A stretch of 64,000 bases of DNA from Marivita geojedonensis (GTDB taxonomy: Bacteria > Pseudomonadota > Alphaproteobacteria > Rhodobacterales > Rhodobacteraceae). Of the stretch, positions 9,035-16,952 are shown piece after piece (position 1 is the stretch's first letter; each line of letters begins with the position of its first letter). The position numbers and the translations under genes are program-made. Where the stretch lies: positions 248,001 to 312,000 of the forward strand of contig NZ_JFKC01000002.1 in NCBI RefSeq assembly GCF_002115805.1, read 5' to 3'. The notes beneath the pieces were generated by a model that saw only the letters and a list, made by a program, of their open reading frames with translations, did no database searches and was not told where the DNA came from.

Positions 9035-9394
9035 ATGTCACAGATGTCGGTCATGATCTCGTCGTCCCGCCCCAAGGCCGGACCTCCGTCCAACGAGGAC
9101 AACGACACCGGTGTTGTTGTCGAGACGCGCACGCGGACAAAACGTCCGCCGCTCTACAAGGTGCTGTTGCTGAACGACGACTACACTCCGATGGAGTTCG
9201 TGGTGCATGTGCTCGAACGGTTCTTTGGCATGACTCATGCGCAAGCCTTTGAAATCATGCTAACAGTACACAAGAAAGGTGTCGCCGTCGTGGGCGTGTT
9301 CAGCCACGAAATCGCGGAAACCAAGGTTGGTCAGGTGATGGATTTCGCCCGACGCCACCAGCATCCGCTGCAATGCACCATGGAAAAGGAATAA
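9035..9394 (+). CDS. clpS: ATP-dependent Clp protease adaptor ClpS
   Basis: Adaptor that hands N-degron substrates to ClpAP. It shows the conserved core: [27 protein letters not shown] with the substrate-pocket NDD, then [23 protein letters not shown]. The N-terminal tail of about 35 residues is charged and flexible as usual. Other in-frame ATGs occur at 9044 and 9053, so the start may be up to 6 residues shorter. clpA is not adjacent; rsmC follows 22 bases later. Confidence 0.93.
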   Translation: MSQMSVMISSSRPKAGPPSNEDNDTGVVVETRTRTKRPPLYKVLLLNDDYTPMEFVVHVLERFFGMTHAQAFEIMLTVHKKGVAVVGVFSHEIAETKVGQVMDFARRHQHPLQCTMEKE

Positions 9395-9416
9395 CCGGGG
9401 ACGCCCGGGATATCCG

Positions 9417-10430
9417 ATGACCTTCGCCAGACTTGACCACGCGCTCCAGACAGGCGCACTCGACCTGTCAGATCAGGTGCGCGTTATTTGCCTTGAGCCG
9501 AATCCCGACGCCGATCCCTCCGTGCTCCCGACCCGGAACATCACGGTCCAGCAGAATTTCAAACCCGCCCATGATCATTTCGCGGCACTGGGTCTGGATG
9601 TCACGACCGAAGCGACCGGTCCTGCCGATGTGGTGCATGTCACTCTGCCGCGCAGTCGTGAACTCGGACGCGGTTTGATCGAACAGGCAGAGTGGCTCGC
9701 GCAGGGTGGTATCGTCATCGTTGACGGCTCAAAGACAGATGGCATTGACGCCATGCTGAAGTTCGTGCGAACGCGCACGTCTATCGGCGCGCAGGTGTCC
9801 AAGGCGCATGGAAAGCTCTTTTCGTTTAAGGCAGGCAGTGCTTTTGCAGATTGTGTCTTGCCACAACCTGCCCCGATTGCCGACGGCTGGTTCACCCAGC
9901 CGGGGGTCTTCTCGGCCGACGGCCCCGATGCCGGATCGCAGGCACTGGTCACCGCGCTTCCGAAGTCGCTCAGGGGCCGTGGCGCTGACCTGGGTGGAGG
10001 ATGGGGATACCTGACGCGTCATTTGCTCGATCTGCCGGGAGTGACTCATGTGGATTTTGTCGAGGCAGACAAACGCGCGCTTGACTGCGCTGCGCTCAAC
10101 ATCACTGACGACCGTGTTGCGCTGCACTGGGCCGATGCGACGACCTGGGGAACGGCAGGCAGTCTCGACTGGGTTGTCATGAATCCGCCTTTCCACACCA
10201 GCCGTACACCCGACGCCTCTCTGGGGCAGGCTTTCATCCGATCCGCCGCGCGGCTGCTGCGCCCCAAGGGGACGCTCGTCATGGTGGCGAACCGGCATCT
10301 GCCCTACGAAACAACACTGGCGACGGGCTTTGGTCATGTGCAAGAACTGGAGGGCGACTCGCGCTTCAAGATCCTGCAAGCCGACCAGCCCAGAACGTCT
10401 GATGCGACGGCGCGCAAAAAGCGGCGCTGA
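9417..10430 (+). CDS. rsmC: 16S rRNA guanine-N2 methyltransferase, RsmC-like
   Basis: Class I SAM-dependent methyltransferase of 337 residues in the two-domain arrangement of RsmC/RlmG. A degenerate N-terminal half is followed by a catalytic half with the SAM loop ADLGGGWGYLTRHLL (around residue 195), an acidic residue in FVEADKRALD, and the N2-guanine signature NPPFH. It probably modifies G1207 of 16S rRNA; RlmG-like activity on 23S rRNA is the alternative. It lies in tight succession with clpS and the SDR-like gene. Confidence 0.82.
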   Translation: MTFARLDHALQTGALDLSDQVRVICLEPNPDADPSVLPTRNITVQQNFKPAHDHFAALGLDVTTEATGPADVVHVTLPRSRELGRGLIEQAEWLAQGGIVIVDGSKTDGIDAMLKFVRTRTSIGAQVSKAHGKLFSFKAGSAFADCVLPQPAPIADGWFTQPGVFSADGPDAGSQALVTALPKSLRGRGADLGGGWGYLTRHLLDLPGVTHVDFVEADKRALDCAALNITDDRVALHWADATTWGTAGSLDWVVMNPPFHTSRTPDASLGQAFIRSAARLLRPKGTLVMVANRHLPYETTLATGFGHVQELEGDSRFKILQADQPRTSDATARKKRR

Positions 10431-10444
10431 AGGAGATCACACGC

Positions 10445-11248
10445 ATGTCATTTTCCATCGAAGGCAAGACTGCGATCGTGACCGGTGCCGCGAATGGCGT
10501 GGGTCTCGCGATCGCACGGCATTTTGTCGATCAGGGTGCAAACGTGATGTTTGCCGACATGGACGAGGAACGTCTGTCCCACGAATGCGGCGAGATTGCC
10601 GAGGAAGATGGAAACATCCGCTATTTCGCCGGGGACCTGCGCGAGCGGCTGACCCTTGCCAATCTGTTGTCCGCCACCATCGATGCGTTCGACAGGGTGG
10701 ATATTCTGGTCAATGGCAGCAGGCAGGTCTTGCCGTCCGTTCCGCTCGACCTGGATGACACGACGCTCGAAGCCCTGATGATGCAGAACGTGACAAACAC
10801 GTTTCGCCTGTCACAGATGGTGGCCAAACGCATGATCAAGCAGGCCGCTGACAGGGAAGAGGGGCAGGCGGGCGCCATCGTCAACCTGTCTTCGATCGCC
10901 GCGCGCCGAACCCAACCGGAATTGCTGTCCTTCTCGGTATCCATGGCAGCCCTTGACCAGCTCACCCGGTCGCTTGCGGTGTCACTGGCCGAGCACCGTA
11001 TCCGAGTGAATTCCGTGGCGTTGGGATCGGTCATGTCGGCCAGCCTGCGCGACGCGCTCAAGGAACATGACGGCTACCGCGAAGAGATCGAGGGAAATAC
11101 ACCGCTTGCGCGGATCGCCAGCCCTGCTGAGCTTGCCGAGGCGGTTCAGTTTCTGGCCTCCGAAGGTGCGGGTTTCGTTACCGGTCAGATCATGACGATC
11201 GACGGCGGACGCACGCTGCTTGATCCGGTTGGTGCCCCAGCACACTGA
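10445..11248 (+). CDS. SDR-fold protein lacking the catalytic Tyr and Lys
   Basis: Rossmann-fold short-chain dehydrogenase/reductase homologue of 267 residues. The nucleotide-binding glycine motif is present (TGAANGVGLAIA), and NLSSIAA carries the active-site Ser. Where a working SDR has YxxxK, this protein reads FSVSM (codons TTC TCG GTA TCC ATG near 10931-10945), so both Tyr and Lys are replaced. The usual NNAG is also altered (VNGSRQ). It is probably non-catalytic or binds nucleotide for another role. It sits 14 bases after rsmC and 88 bases before hemF. Fold call is firm; function is unknown. Confidence 0.8.
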   Translation: MSFSIEGKTAIVTGAANGVGLAIARHFVDQGANVMFADMDEERLSHECGEIAEEDGNIRYFAGDLRERLTLANLLSATIDAFDRVDILVNGSRQVLPSVPLDLDDTTLEALMMQNVTNTFRLSQMVAKRMIKQAADREEGQAGAIVNLSSIAARRTQPELLSFSVSMAALDQLTRSLAVSLAEHRIRVNSVALGSVMSASLRDALKEHDGYREEIEGNTPLARIASPAELAEAVQFLASEGAGFVTGQIMTIDGGRTLLDPVGAPAH

Positions 11249-11306
11249 TCGCTTTCGCCGCAGAGCCAAGCCTTTGGAGCGGCTTGTGATTCCCGGCATG
11301 CGCGTT

Positions 11307-11333
11307 ACTGTCCTGTCAGAAATATAGGACAGT
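11307..11333 (+). promoter_or_regulatory. Nested palindrome overlapping the hemF ribosome site
   Basis: ACTGTCCT (11307-11314) pairs with AGGACAGT (11326-11333) around an 11-base centre, three bases before the hemF ATG. The ribosome site AGGA (11326-11329) lies in the right arm. A second reading is TGT (11314-11316), 12 bases, ACA (11329-11331), the form bound by PpsR/CrtJ-type regulators in phototrophic relatives. Either an operator or an mRNA hairpin hiding the ribosome site would fit. Confidence 0.5.
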
Positions 11334-11336
11334 GAG

Positions 11337-12230
11337 ATGACGGAAAACTTTGACACCGAAAAAACGCGCGCCTCTGCGTGGTTCCGCGAGTTGCGCGATC
11401 AGATCGTGGCCGCGTTCGAAGGGCTCGAAGACAGCCACGATACCGGACCGCTGAGCGATGCCGCACCGGGGCGCTTTGAGGTGACCGAGACCAAACGCCA
11501 TTCTGACGACGGCTCGGATGCCGGTGGCGGTCTGATGAGCGTGATGCGTGGCGGTCGGGTGTTCGAAAAGATCGGTGTCAATGTCTCGACCGTTTACGGC
11601 ACTCTGGGTGAACGCGCGCAAATGGCGATGGCCGCGCGCAAGGGTATTCCCGGCATGAAGGACGATCCGCGTTTCTGGGCGTCGGGCATCAGTCTCGTGG
11701 CGCATATGCAGAACCCGCATTGCCCCGCCGTCCACATGAACACGCGGATGTTCTGGACTCCCCATGGGTGGTGGTTTGGCGGTGGGTCCGACCTCAACCC
11801 CTGCATCGAATATGCCGAGGACACGCAGCATTTCCACGACACTCAGAAACAGCATCTCGATCCGCACGGCGAGGCGCATTACCCGCGTCTCAAAGAGTGG
11901 GCGGACGAGTATTTCTATGTGCCGCACCGGGGCAGGGCGCGCGGTGTTGGCGGCATTTTCATGGATGACCACAACACCGGCGACTGGGAAAACGACTTTG
12001 CCCTGACGCAGGATATCGGGCGGGCCTTCCTTCCGGCGTTTGTGCCACTGGTCGAAAAGCGACGCGTGCAGGATTGGTCGGATGCCGACAAGGACACCCA
12101 GCTTGTGCATCGCGGGCTCTATGCCGAATACAACCTCGTCTATGACCGGGGTACGAAATTCGGGCTGGAAACCGGGCATGACGCAAATGCGGTTCTGATG
12201 AGCCTGCCGCCACTGGCCAAGTGGGTCTGA
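11337..12230 (+). CDS. hemF: Oxygen-dependent coproporphyrinogen III oxidase
   Basis: Converts coproporphyrinogen III to protoporphyrinogen IX with O2 in heme synthesis. The 297-residue protein shows family signatures: GGGLMSVMRGGRVFEKIGVN, HMNTRMFW, WWFGGGSDLNP, and the C-terminal YNLVYDRGTKFGLETG. The window also carries hemN, the oxygen-independent counterpart, under an FNR box, so the organism can make heme at high and low oxygen. The start is fixed by AGGA seven bases upstream inside the palindrome. Confidence 0.96.
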   Translation: MTENFDTEKTRASAWFRELRDQIVAAFEGLEDSHDTGPLSDAAPGRFEVTETKRHSDDGSDAGGGLMSVMRGGRVFEKIGVNVSTVYGTLGERAQMAMAARKGIPGMKDDPRFWASGISLVAHMQNPHCPAVHMNTRMFWTPHGWWFGGGSDLNPCIEYAEDTQHFHDTQKQHLDPHGEAHYPRLKEWADEYFYVPHRGRARGVGGIFMDDHNTGDWENDFALTQDIGRAFLPAFVPLVEKRRVQDWSDADKDTQLVHRGLYAEYNLVYDRGTKFGLETGHDANAVLMSLPPLAKWV

Positions 12231-12363
12231 TTTATTTCTGTGTCTCTGCGCTGCGGGCTTGATCCGGCGCAGAGGCATGCGCATCTGCTAGTGGCCGGTC
12301 GCCGCGCCGCCGGATGGTCCGGCGCGCCAAGCCCCCGGCGTCCCGATATGATGGACGCCATCC

Positions 12364-12783
12364 ATGTCATTTCTCGACATTGAACTATCCGCCCGTGCCA
12401 AGGCACAGGCTTCTATCGTTATTTCCGCCCCGCGAGATGCGGTCTGGGCGCTGATCGCAGATCCGGAAACCTGGCCAAACTGGAACAGAGGTGTCGAATG
12501 GGTCGGCGCGGTTGGTCCCATGGCGGTCGGCACCAAATTCGAATGGCGCGCGGGTGGTATGACCATCCGCAGCACCGTTCAGGTTTGTGACGCACCAAGT
12601 GTTATCGGTTGGGCAGGCTGGACCCCGCTGATTTCTGCGCGGCAGATCTGGCTTTTGTCAGCTGAGGGGACGCATACGCGCGTCGAGACTGTGGAAGCCT
12701 TTCGCGGAGCGTACGCAACGCTTCTTCCGGGTCATGCAAGACGCACAATCAAGAGTGCGCTGGAGCAGGGCTGCTCGATCTGA
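12364..12783 (+). CDS. SRPBCC (START/polyketide-cyclase-like) protein, probable 3' frameshift
   Basis: Helix-grip ligand-binding fold: APRDAVWALIADPETWPNWNRGVEWV is the typical first strand and helix of the SRPBCC family. The function is unknown. The frame stops at 12783 after EQGCSI. One extra C near 12771 would continue as EQGLLDLKVECEGRRPRRAA to a stop at 12822-12824, which resembles the usual last helix better. Either a real one-base deletion or a sequencing error has shortened the protein by about a dozen residues. Confidence 0.7.
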   Translation: MSFLDIELSARAKAQASIVISAPRDAVWALIADPETWPNWNRGVEWVGAVGPMAVGTKFEWRAGGMTIRSTVQVCDAPSVIGWAGWTPLISARQIWLLSAEGTHTRVETVEAFRGAYATLLPGHARRTIKSALEQGCSI

Positions 12784-12820
12784 AGGTCGAATGCGAGGGT
12801 CGTCGCCCGCGCCGGGCTGC

Positions 12821-12840
12821 CTGATCCGCTTGTGGATCAG
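12821..12840. terminator. Short hairpin between convergent genes
   Basis: CTGATCC and GGATCAG form a perfect 7-bp stem around a 6-base loop, between the SRPBCC gene and the convergent end of rluE. No T-run follows on either strand, so intrinsic termination is uncertain. Confidence 0.35.
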
Positions 12841-13391
12841 CCGATCTTGGCATCGCGCCATGTTCCCGGCGCGATGCCGTCCAGTGACCATTCCCCGACC
12901 GACCACCGAACCAACCGCAGGCAGGGCAGGCCGACATGGGCCGTCATACGGCGCACCTGTCGGTTGCGCCCTTCGGTGATCGTGAGTCGCAGCCATGCAT
13001 CCGGGACCGTCTTGCGATAACGGACAGGCGGATCACGATCCCAAAGCTCGGGTGGCGCGATCTGCTCGACCAGCGCGGGTCGGGTCGGACCATCTTTGAG
13101 AACCACGCCTTTGCGTAGCTGATCCAACTGATCTTCGGTCGGTATGCCCTCGACCTGTGCAAGGTAGGTCTTGGGCGACCGGAACTTCGGATTGCTGATC
13201 TTGGCCTGCAATTTTCCGTTATCCGTCAGCACCATAAGCCCTTCGCTGTCGCGGTCCAGCCGACCCGCCGGATAGACCCCCGGCACGTCGATAAACTCGG
13301 ATAAGGTCCGCCGTGCCGATCCTTCAGTGCCCTTGTCGGTGAACTGGGACAAGACGTCGAACGGCTTGTTGAACAGGATCACGCGGGTCAT
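12837..13391 (-). CDS. rluE: 23S rRNA pseudouridine synthase, RsuA/RluE branch
   Basis: Pseudouridine synthase of 184 residues without an S4 domain, matching the short RluE type that modifies U2457 of 23S rRNA. The catalytic motif is [17 protein letters not shown] with its nucleophilic Asp, preceded by [13 protein letters not shown] and followed by [12 protein letters not shown]. Its ATG overlaps the tadA stop by four bases (ATGA), so the two are probably translated together. RsuA-like specificity cannot be excluded, but the missing S4 domain favours RluE. Confidence 0.83.
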   Translation of the reverse strand: MTRVILFNKPFDVLSQFTDKGTEGSARRTLSEFIDVPGVYPAGRLDRDSEGLMVLTDNGKLQAKISNPKFRSPKTYLAQVEGIPTEDQLDQLRKGVVLKDGPTRPALVEQIAPPELWDRDPPVRYRKTVPDAWLRLTITEGRNRQVRRMTAHVGLPCLRLVRWSVGEWSLDGIAPGTWRDAKIG

Positions 13392-13849
13392 GGTTCGTCG
13401 TCTCGTCGTGCGGCGAAGAAATCGACCAGCAAACGCTCGGCTTCTGCAGCGCTCACGCCGTCATAGACTTCGGGAACATGGTGGCACTGTGGATGGGAAA
13501 ACACCCGCGCACCATGTGCGACGCCACCGGATTTTCGGTCCTCGGCGCCATAGTAGACCCGGCGAAGCCGAGCGTTCGAAATCGCCCCGGCGCACATCGG
13601 ACAGGGTTCCAGCGTTACGTAAAGGTCGTGTCCGATCAGCCGCTCGACGCCCAGCAGGGCGCAGGCTTCGCGGATTGCCAGCATTTCGGCATGGGCTGTT
13701 GGATCATTCAACTCGCGGGTCCGGTTTCCCGCTGCCGCAATCACCGTCCCATCCGGAGCAACGACCACTGCGCCAACAGGAACTTCGCCCCGCGCGGCGG
13801 CCTGTCGGGCTTCTTCAAGGGCAAGCGACATGTTTGAGCGGAAAACCAT
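13388..13849 (-). CDS. tadA: tRNA-specific adenosine deaminase TadA
   Basis: Zinc deaminase that makes inosine 34 in tRNA-Arg(ACG); the substrate tRNA is encoded in this window at 48334-48410. Motifs: HAEM (zinc ligand His and catalytic Glu) and PCPMCAGA (two zinc Cys). A start at 13849 ([14 protein letters not shown]) gives about 153 residues, matching family length; the in-frame extension further upstream overlaps rluB and is not family-like. It is divergent from rluB and upstream of rluE. Confidence 0.94.
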   Translation of the reverse strand: MVFRSNMSLALEEARQAAARGEVPVGAVVVAPDGTVIAAAGNRTRELNDPTAHAEMLAIREACALLGVERLIGHDLYVTLEPCPMCAGAISNARLRRVYYGAEDRKSGGVAHGARVFSHPQCHHVPEVYDGVSAAEAERLLVDFFAARRDDEP

Positions 13850-13912
13850 GTGCCCGTCATAGACCGCGCAATCGTCTTTCCCAAGGGCCTGATTTGGACT
13901 AAGCCGCTGGGT

Positions 13913-14746
13913 ATGACTCAGAACCCACCCCCCGGCGATCGCATCGCCAAAGTCATCGCCCGCGCCGGGCTTGCCAGCCGCCGCGAAGCCGAACAGATGA
14001 TCCTTCAGGGGCGGGTGTCCGTGAATGGCAAGAAGATCGACAGCCCCGCACTGAATGTCACCGAATCGGATAAAATTACCGTGGACGGCAAGGTGGTCGG
14101 TACCCCGGATGAGCCGCGCATATGGCTCTACCACAAGCCGGTCGGCCTTGTGACAACGACCAAGGACGAGCAGGGGCGCCCTACGATCTTTGACAAACTC
14201 CCACCAGAGCTTCCCCGCGTGATGAGCGTCGGGCGCCTTGACCTGAACTCAGAAGGGCTTTTGCTGCTGACAAATGACGGGGGCATCAAGCGCAAGCTGG
14301 AACTGCCCTCAACAGGGTGGCTGCGCAAATACCGGGTGCGCGTCAAGGGGCAGCCCACGGACGAAAGCCTTGATCCTCTCCGCAAAGGGCTGGTGATCGA
14401 CGGAGAGACATTTCAGCCGATGATCGTGTCTCTGGACCGGCAACAGGGCGCCAATGCCTGGCTGACGGTCGGCTTGAGGGAAGGCAAGAACCGTGAAATC
14501 CGCAGGGCGATGGCGGACATTGGACTGACAGTGAACCGGCTGATCCGTGTGTCCTATGGCCCGTTCCAGCTTGGGCAGATCAAACCCGGCGAGGTCGAGG
14601 AATTGCGCCGCAAGGTTGTGCGCGATCAGTTGGGTCTTGATAAGCCCTCGGAAACCAAGGGAAAACGAGGCAAAACTACGGCAAAATCCAAGGTGGAAAC
14701 CGTCCGTAGAAAGCCGCGTCCGGTTCGGGGAAAGAAGACTCCCTGA
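13913..14746 (+). CDS. rluB: Pseudouridine synthase with S4 domain, RluB/RsuA type
   Basis: Begins with an S4 RNA-binding domain (DRIAKVIARAGLASRREAEQ), then the synthase domain with GRLDLNSEGLLLLTNDG and LREGKNREIRR. The C terminus is a long basic tail of about 35 residues (GKRGKTTAKSK...), as in RluB, which modifies U2605 of 23S rRNA. ATG 13913 is preferred to GTG 13850 because the S4 domain then begins about ten residues in, as usual. It is divergent from tadA. Confidence 0.86.
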   Translation: MTQNPPPGDRIAKVIARAGLASRREAEQMILQGRVSVNGKKIDSPALNVTESDKITVDGKVVGTPDEPRIWLYHKPVGLVTTTKDEQGRPTIFDKLPPELPRVMSVGRLDLNSEGLLLLTNDGGIKRKLELPSTGWLRKYRVRVKGQPTDESLDPLRKGLVIDGETFQPMIVSLDRQQGANAWLTVGLREGKNREIRRAMADIGLTVNRLIRVSYGPFQLGQIKPGEVEELRRKVVRDQLGLDKPSETKGKRGKTTAKSKVETVRRKPRPVRGKKTP

Positions 14747-14799
14747 TCTTTCCCTTTGAGCGCCCATTTTCCGCCCGGATTCGCGGCGAGTTTGGCGCC

Positions 14800-14997
14800 A
14801 TGTTCATCACGTTTGTAACTTCTGCTGTTCTCGTGACCTCGGTTCTGCTCGTGCTGTCGAACCTTGGAACGGTGGCTGACGACACGTCGAAAGCGCTGCG
14901 CGGTGCGATGCAGCGCATTCGGACGCAGGGATGCATGGCATCCTTCGTGGCATTCGCCACCCTCTGGGTCACGATCTTCGGGTTGGGGCTGTTGTAA
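14800..14997 (+). CDS. Small two-helix membrane protein preceding the first XpaC gene
   Basis: 65 residues, with two hydrophobic segments (about 3-22 and 46-64) joined by a polar, Arg/Lys-containing stretch. No family is recognised. Its stop overlaps the next ATG (TAATG), strong evidence that it is a real gene translated with the XpaC paralogue. A second, shorter membrane peptide precedes the other XpaC copy in the same way. Confidence 0.62.
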   Translation: MFITFVTSAVLVTSVLLVLSNLGTVADDTSKALRGAMQRIRTQGCMASFVAFATLWVTIFGLGLL

Positions 14998-15851
14998 TGG
15001 ATATGCAGGCGAACTCTCTGGTCGACTTCGACCGCAGCGCGGCGCTGGGCAACAGCGCTCCGGTCGATGATGTTCCGGTCGGGTTTATGGTCCTGGCCAC
15101 CTGTCCACTGATCTTCTGGCTGCTGGACGGCACCGTGGCAGGCTTTGCCTCCGCGCTCCTGATCCTTGGGCTGTTTGCCGTCGGGTTGGTTTGTCTCTCC
15201 GTGGGGCAGAAAAATCACCTTGCCTATGATGCGGCCGAAGTCGCCGCACGGCCGAAAATACCGATGAAACTCATCGGCAGTTGCATCGTGGCTCTGGTTG
15301 TTGCGCTTCTTGCGACGACCAAGATTGACATGCCTTTCATCCCCGTGGTGATCGGCTTTTCGACCTTTATCCTCTGCCTTGTCTCCTTCGGGCTTGATCC
15401 GGTGCGCGACAAGGGCATGGAGGATCCCGCCGTGCATATGCGTCTGCAGAACCAGGAAATATACAACGGCTTTGAGGATCGGTTCGACAGATTGTTGCTG
15501 TCCCTCAGCGCGCTCAAGGACGACGATCTGACAGAGCGGACACGCGGAGTCGCCGATACGGTGATGGGGCTTCTGGGTACGATCAATTTCGAATCGACGA
15601 AACTGCAGAAAATCCAACCATCGGTTTCGAAGATGCTGTCGAAAATGGAAGCCGACGCAGCAATCCTGACAGCGGGAGCGTCAGGAAAGGCGTCTGCCTT
15701 TGAACGCCGGAAATTCACTTCCAAAACGCAGGCGATGGTCGATGCGTTCGAGGCGCGGGCGCGCAAGAGCGGAATCGCTCAGGGCCGCGACAATTTTGAA
15801 CTCCAGACGAACCTTCTTTTTGAGCGGATGAACCGGAAACGTCTGGGATGA
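14997..15851 (+). CDS. XpaC-family (5-bromo-4-chloroindolyl phosphate hydrolysis) membrane protein, copy 1
   Basis: 284 residues. The N-terminal third has two pairs of hydrophobic helices (about 30-70 and 95-135), then the motif FGLDPVRDKGME, then a soluble helical, probably coiled-coil domain. The motif recurs almost unchanged in the second copy (FGLDPMRDKGME). XpaC proteins are genomic partners of TelA in predicted stress networks; the biochemical role is unknown and the historical name does not imply a phosphatase. The ATG at 14997 overlaps the previous stop, so it is preferred to the GTG-like upstream frame. Confidence 0.68.
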   Translation: MDMQANSLVDFDRSAALGNSAPVDDVPVGFMVLATCPLIFWLLDGTVAGFASALLILGLFAVGLVCLSVGQKNHLAYDAAEVAARPKIPMKLIGSCIVALVVALLATTKIDMPFIPVVIGFSTFILCLVSFGLDPVRDKGMEDPAVHMRLQNQEIYNGFEDRFDRLLLSLSALKDDDLTERTRGVADTVMGLLGTINFESTKLQKIQPSVSKMLSKMEADAAILTAGASGKASAFERRKFTSKTQAMVDAFEARARKSGIAQGRDNFELQTNLLFERMNRKRLG

Positions 15852-15931
15852 GCGGAACTGCGCCGACTTCCCCCTAGCAAGCCTTTGATACATCCCCTAA
15901 GTTTCTCATGACGTTTGAGAAAGGGGTTTCC

Positions 15932-16021
15932 ATGTCCGGTGCCGGCCTGCAACGAGTTTGCTATGCGTTGCTCCTTGTCGTGCTTTTTGGTGTCTCCAGC
16001 GGTTGGCTGGGGGGACTTTGA
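15932..16021 (+). CDS. 29-residue single-helix membrane peptide between the two XpaC genes
   Basis: MSGAGLQRV then a hydrophobic run CYALLLVVLFGVSSGWLGGL to the stop at 16019-16021. A strong ribosome site AAGGGG (15921-15926) lies five bases before the ATG, and the next ATG (16024) follows the stop by two bases. Size and position mirror the 65-residue membrane protein before copy 1. No family is known to me. It could instead be a translated leader peptide for the next gene. Confidence 0.5.
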   Translation: MSGAGLQRVCYALLLVVLFGVSSGWLGGL

Positions 16022-16023
16022 TC

Positions 16024-16923
16024 ATGGCCCAGCGGTACGGCGGTAAATACAGTCCTGACGGCTCATCCTCTTCCGAAAACAAAACACCTACCCAGAATTT
16101 CAAGGGAGCGACTGTCGATCCGGTCGGTGCGCGCTCCAATGTCCTGTTCATTCCGCCTATCGTACTGGCGTTCACGTCTATCAATGACGGGGCTATCGGA
16201 ATGGGGCTGGGTCTTCTGGGGGCGGCAACGCTTCTTCTGGGCGCATGGCTCCTGCGGGGCGGGTTGACTGCGGAGGCCGCTTATCACGCACGTAAGGTTG
16301 CCCGGCGTCCGGGCTTTCCGCGCAAGACTGCTGCTGCGGTTCTGGCGGGTGTCGGGGTTGGCATCGCTGCATTTTCGAACGAACCGGGGTTTGTTGCGCC
16401 GGTGATCTTCGGTCTGGCAGCAACAGCTCTGCACCTTGGTGCATTCGGCCTTGACCCGATGCGTGACAAAGGCATGGAAGGCATCGACACGTTTCAGCAG
16501 GATCGCGTGGCCCGCGCGGTCGACGAGGCCGAGGCCTATCTTGCCGCCATGCGTGACGCGATCCGCCGGTCCGGTGACCGCAGCATGATTGCACGGGTCG
16601 AACGGTTTGAGACGACGGCGAAAGATCTGTTCCGCACGGTCGAGGAAGACCCGCGCGATCTGACCGGGGCGCGGAAATATCTGACGGTCTACCTGATGGG
16701 GGCCCGCGACGCGACGATCAAGTTTGCGGACGTGTACGCACGTACCAAGGACAGCAAGGCGCGAAGCGATTTCGAGTCCCTTCTGGATGACCTCGAAAAG
16801 AATTTTGCCGCGCGTACGCGGAAAATGCTGCTTGATGACCGGTCCGACCTGACGGTTGAGATTGATGTCCTCCGCGACCGGTTGCAGCGGGAAGGCGTGC
16901 GCATCGAGCGCGAAATGGAATAG
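16024..16923 (+). CDS. XpaC-family membrane protein, copy 2
   Basis: 299 residues from MAQRYGGKY. A polar, Ser-rich N terminus of about 40 residues is followed by two hydrophobic hairpins (about 42-75 and 95-135), the shared motif FGLDPMRDKGME, then a helical cytoplasmic domain rich in Arg/Glu heptads. Apart from the membrane region and this motif, it has diverged strongly from copy 1, so the duplication is old and the copies may form a heteromer. telA starts 29 bases later. Confidence 0.72.
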   Translation: MAQRYGGKYSPDGSSSSENKTPTQNFKGATVDPVGARSNVLFIPPIVLAFTSINDGAIGMGLGLLGAATLLLGAWLLRGGLTAEAAYHARKVARRPGFPRKTAAAVLAGVGVGIAAFSNEPGFVAPVIFGLAATALHLGAFGLDPMRDKGMEGIDTFQQDRVARAVDEAEAYLAAMRDAIRRSGDRSMIARVERFETTAKDLFRTVEEDPRDLTGARKYLTVYLMGARDATIKFADVYARTKDSKARSDFESLLDDLEKNFAARTRKMLLDDRSDLTVEIDVLRDRLQREGVRIEREME

Positions 16924-16952
16924 GCTAGACACGAGATCAGTGGGGAACCGTT

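Noticed and set aside
12244-12274. Terminator after hemF
   Set aside because: CTCTGCGC/GCGCAGAG can pair across a 15-base loop, but no T-run follows and the loop is long; too weak to list.
13850-13912. Longer GTG-started rluB
   Set aside because: It overlaps the tadA start region and adds residues before the S4 domain that the family lacks.
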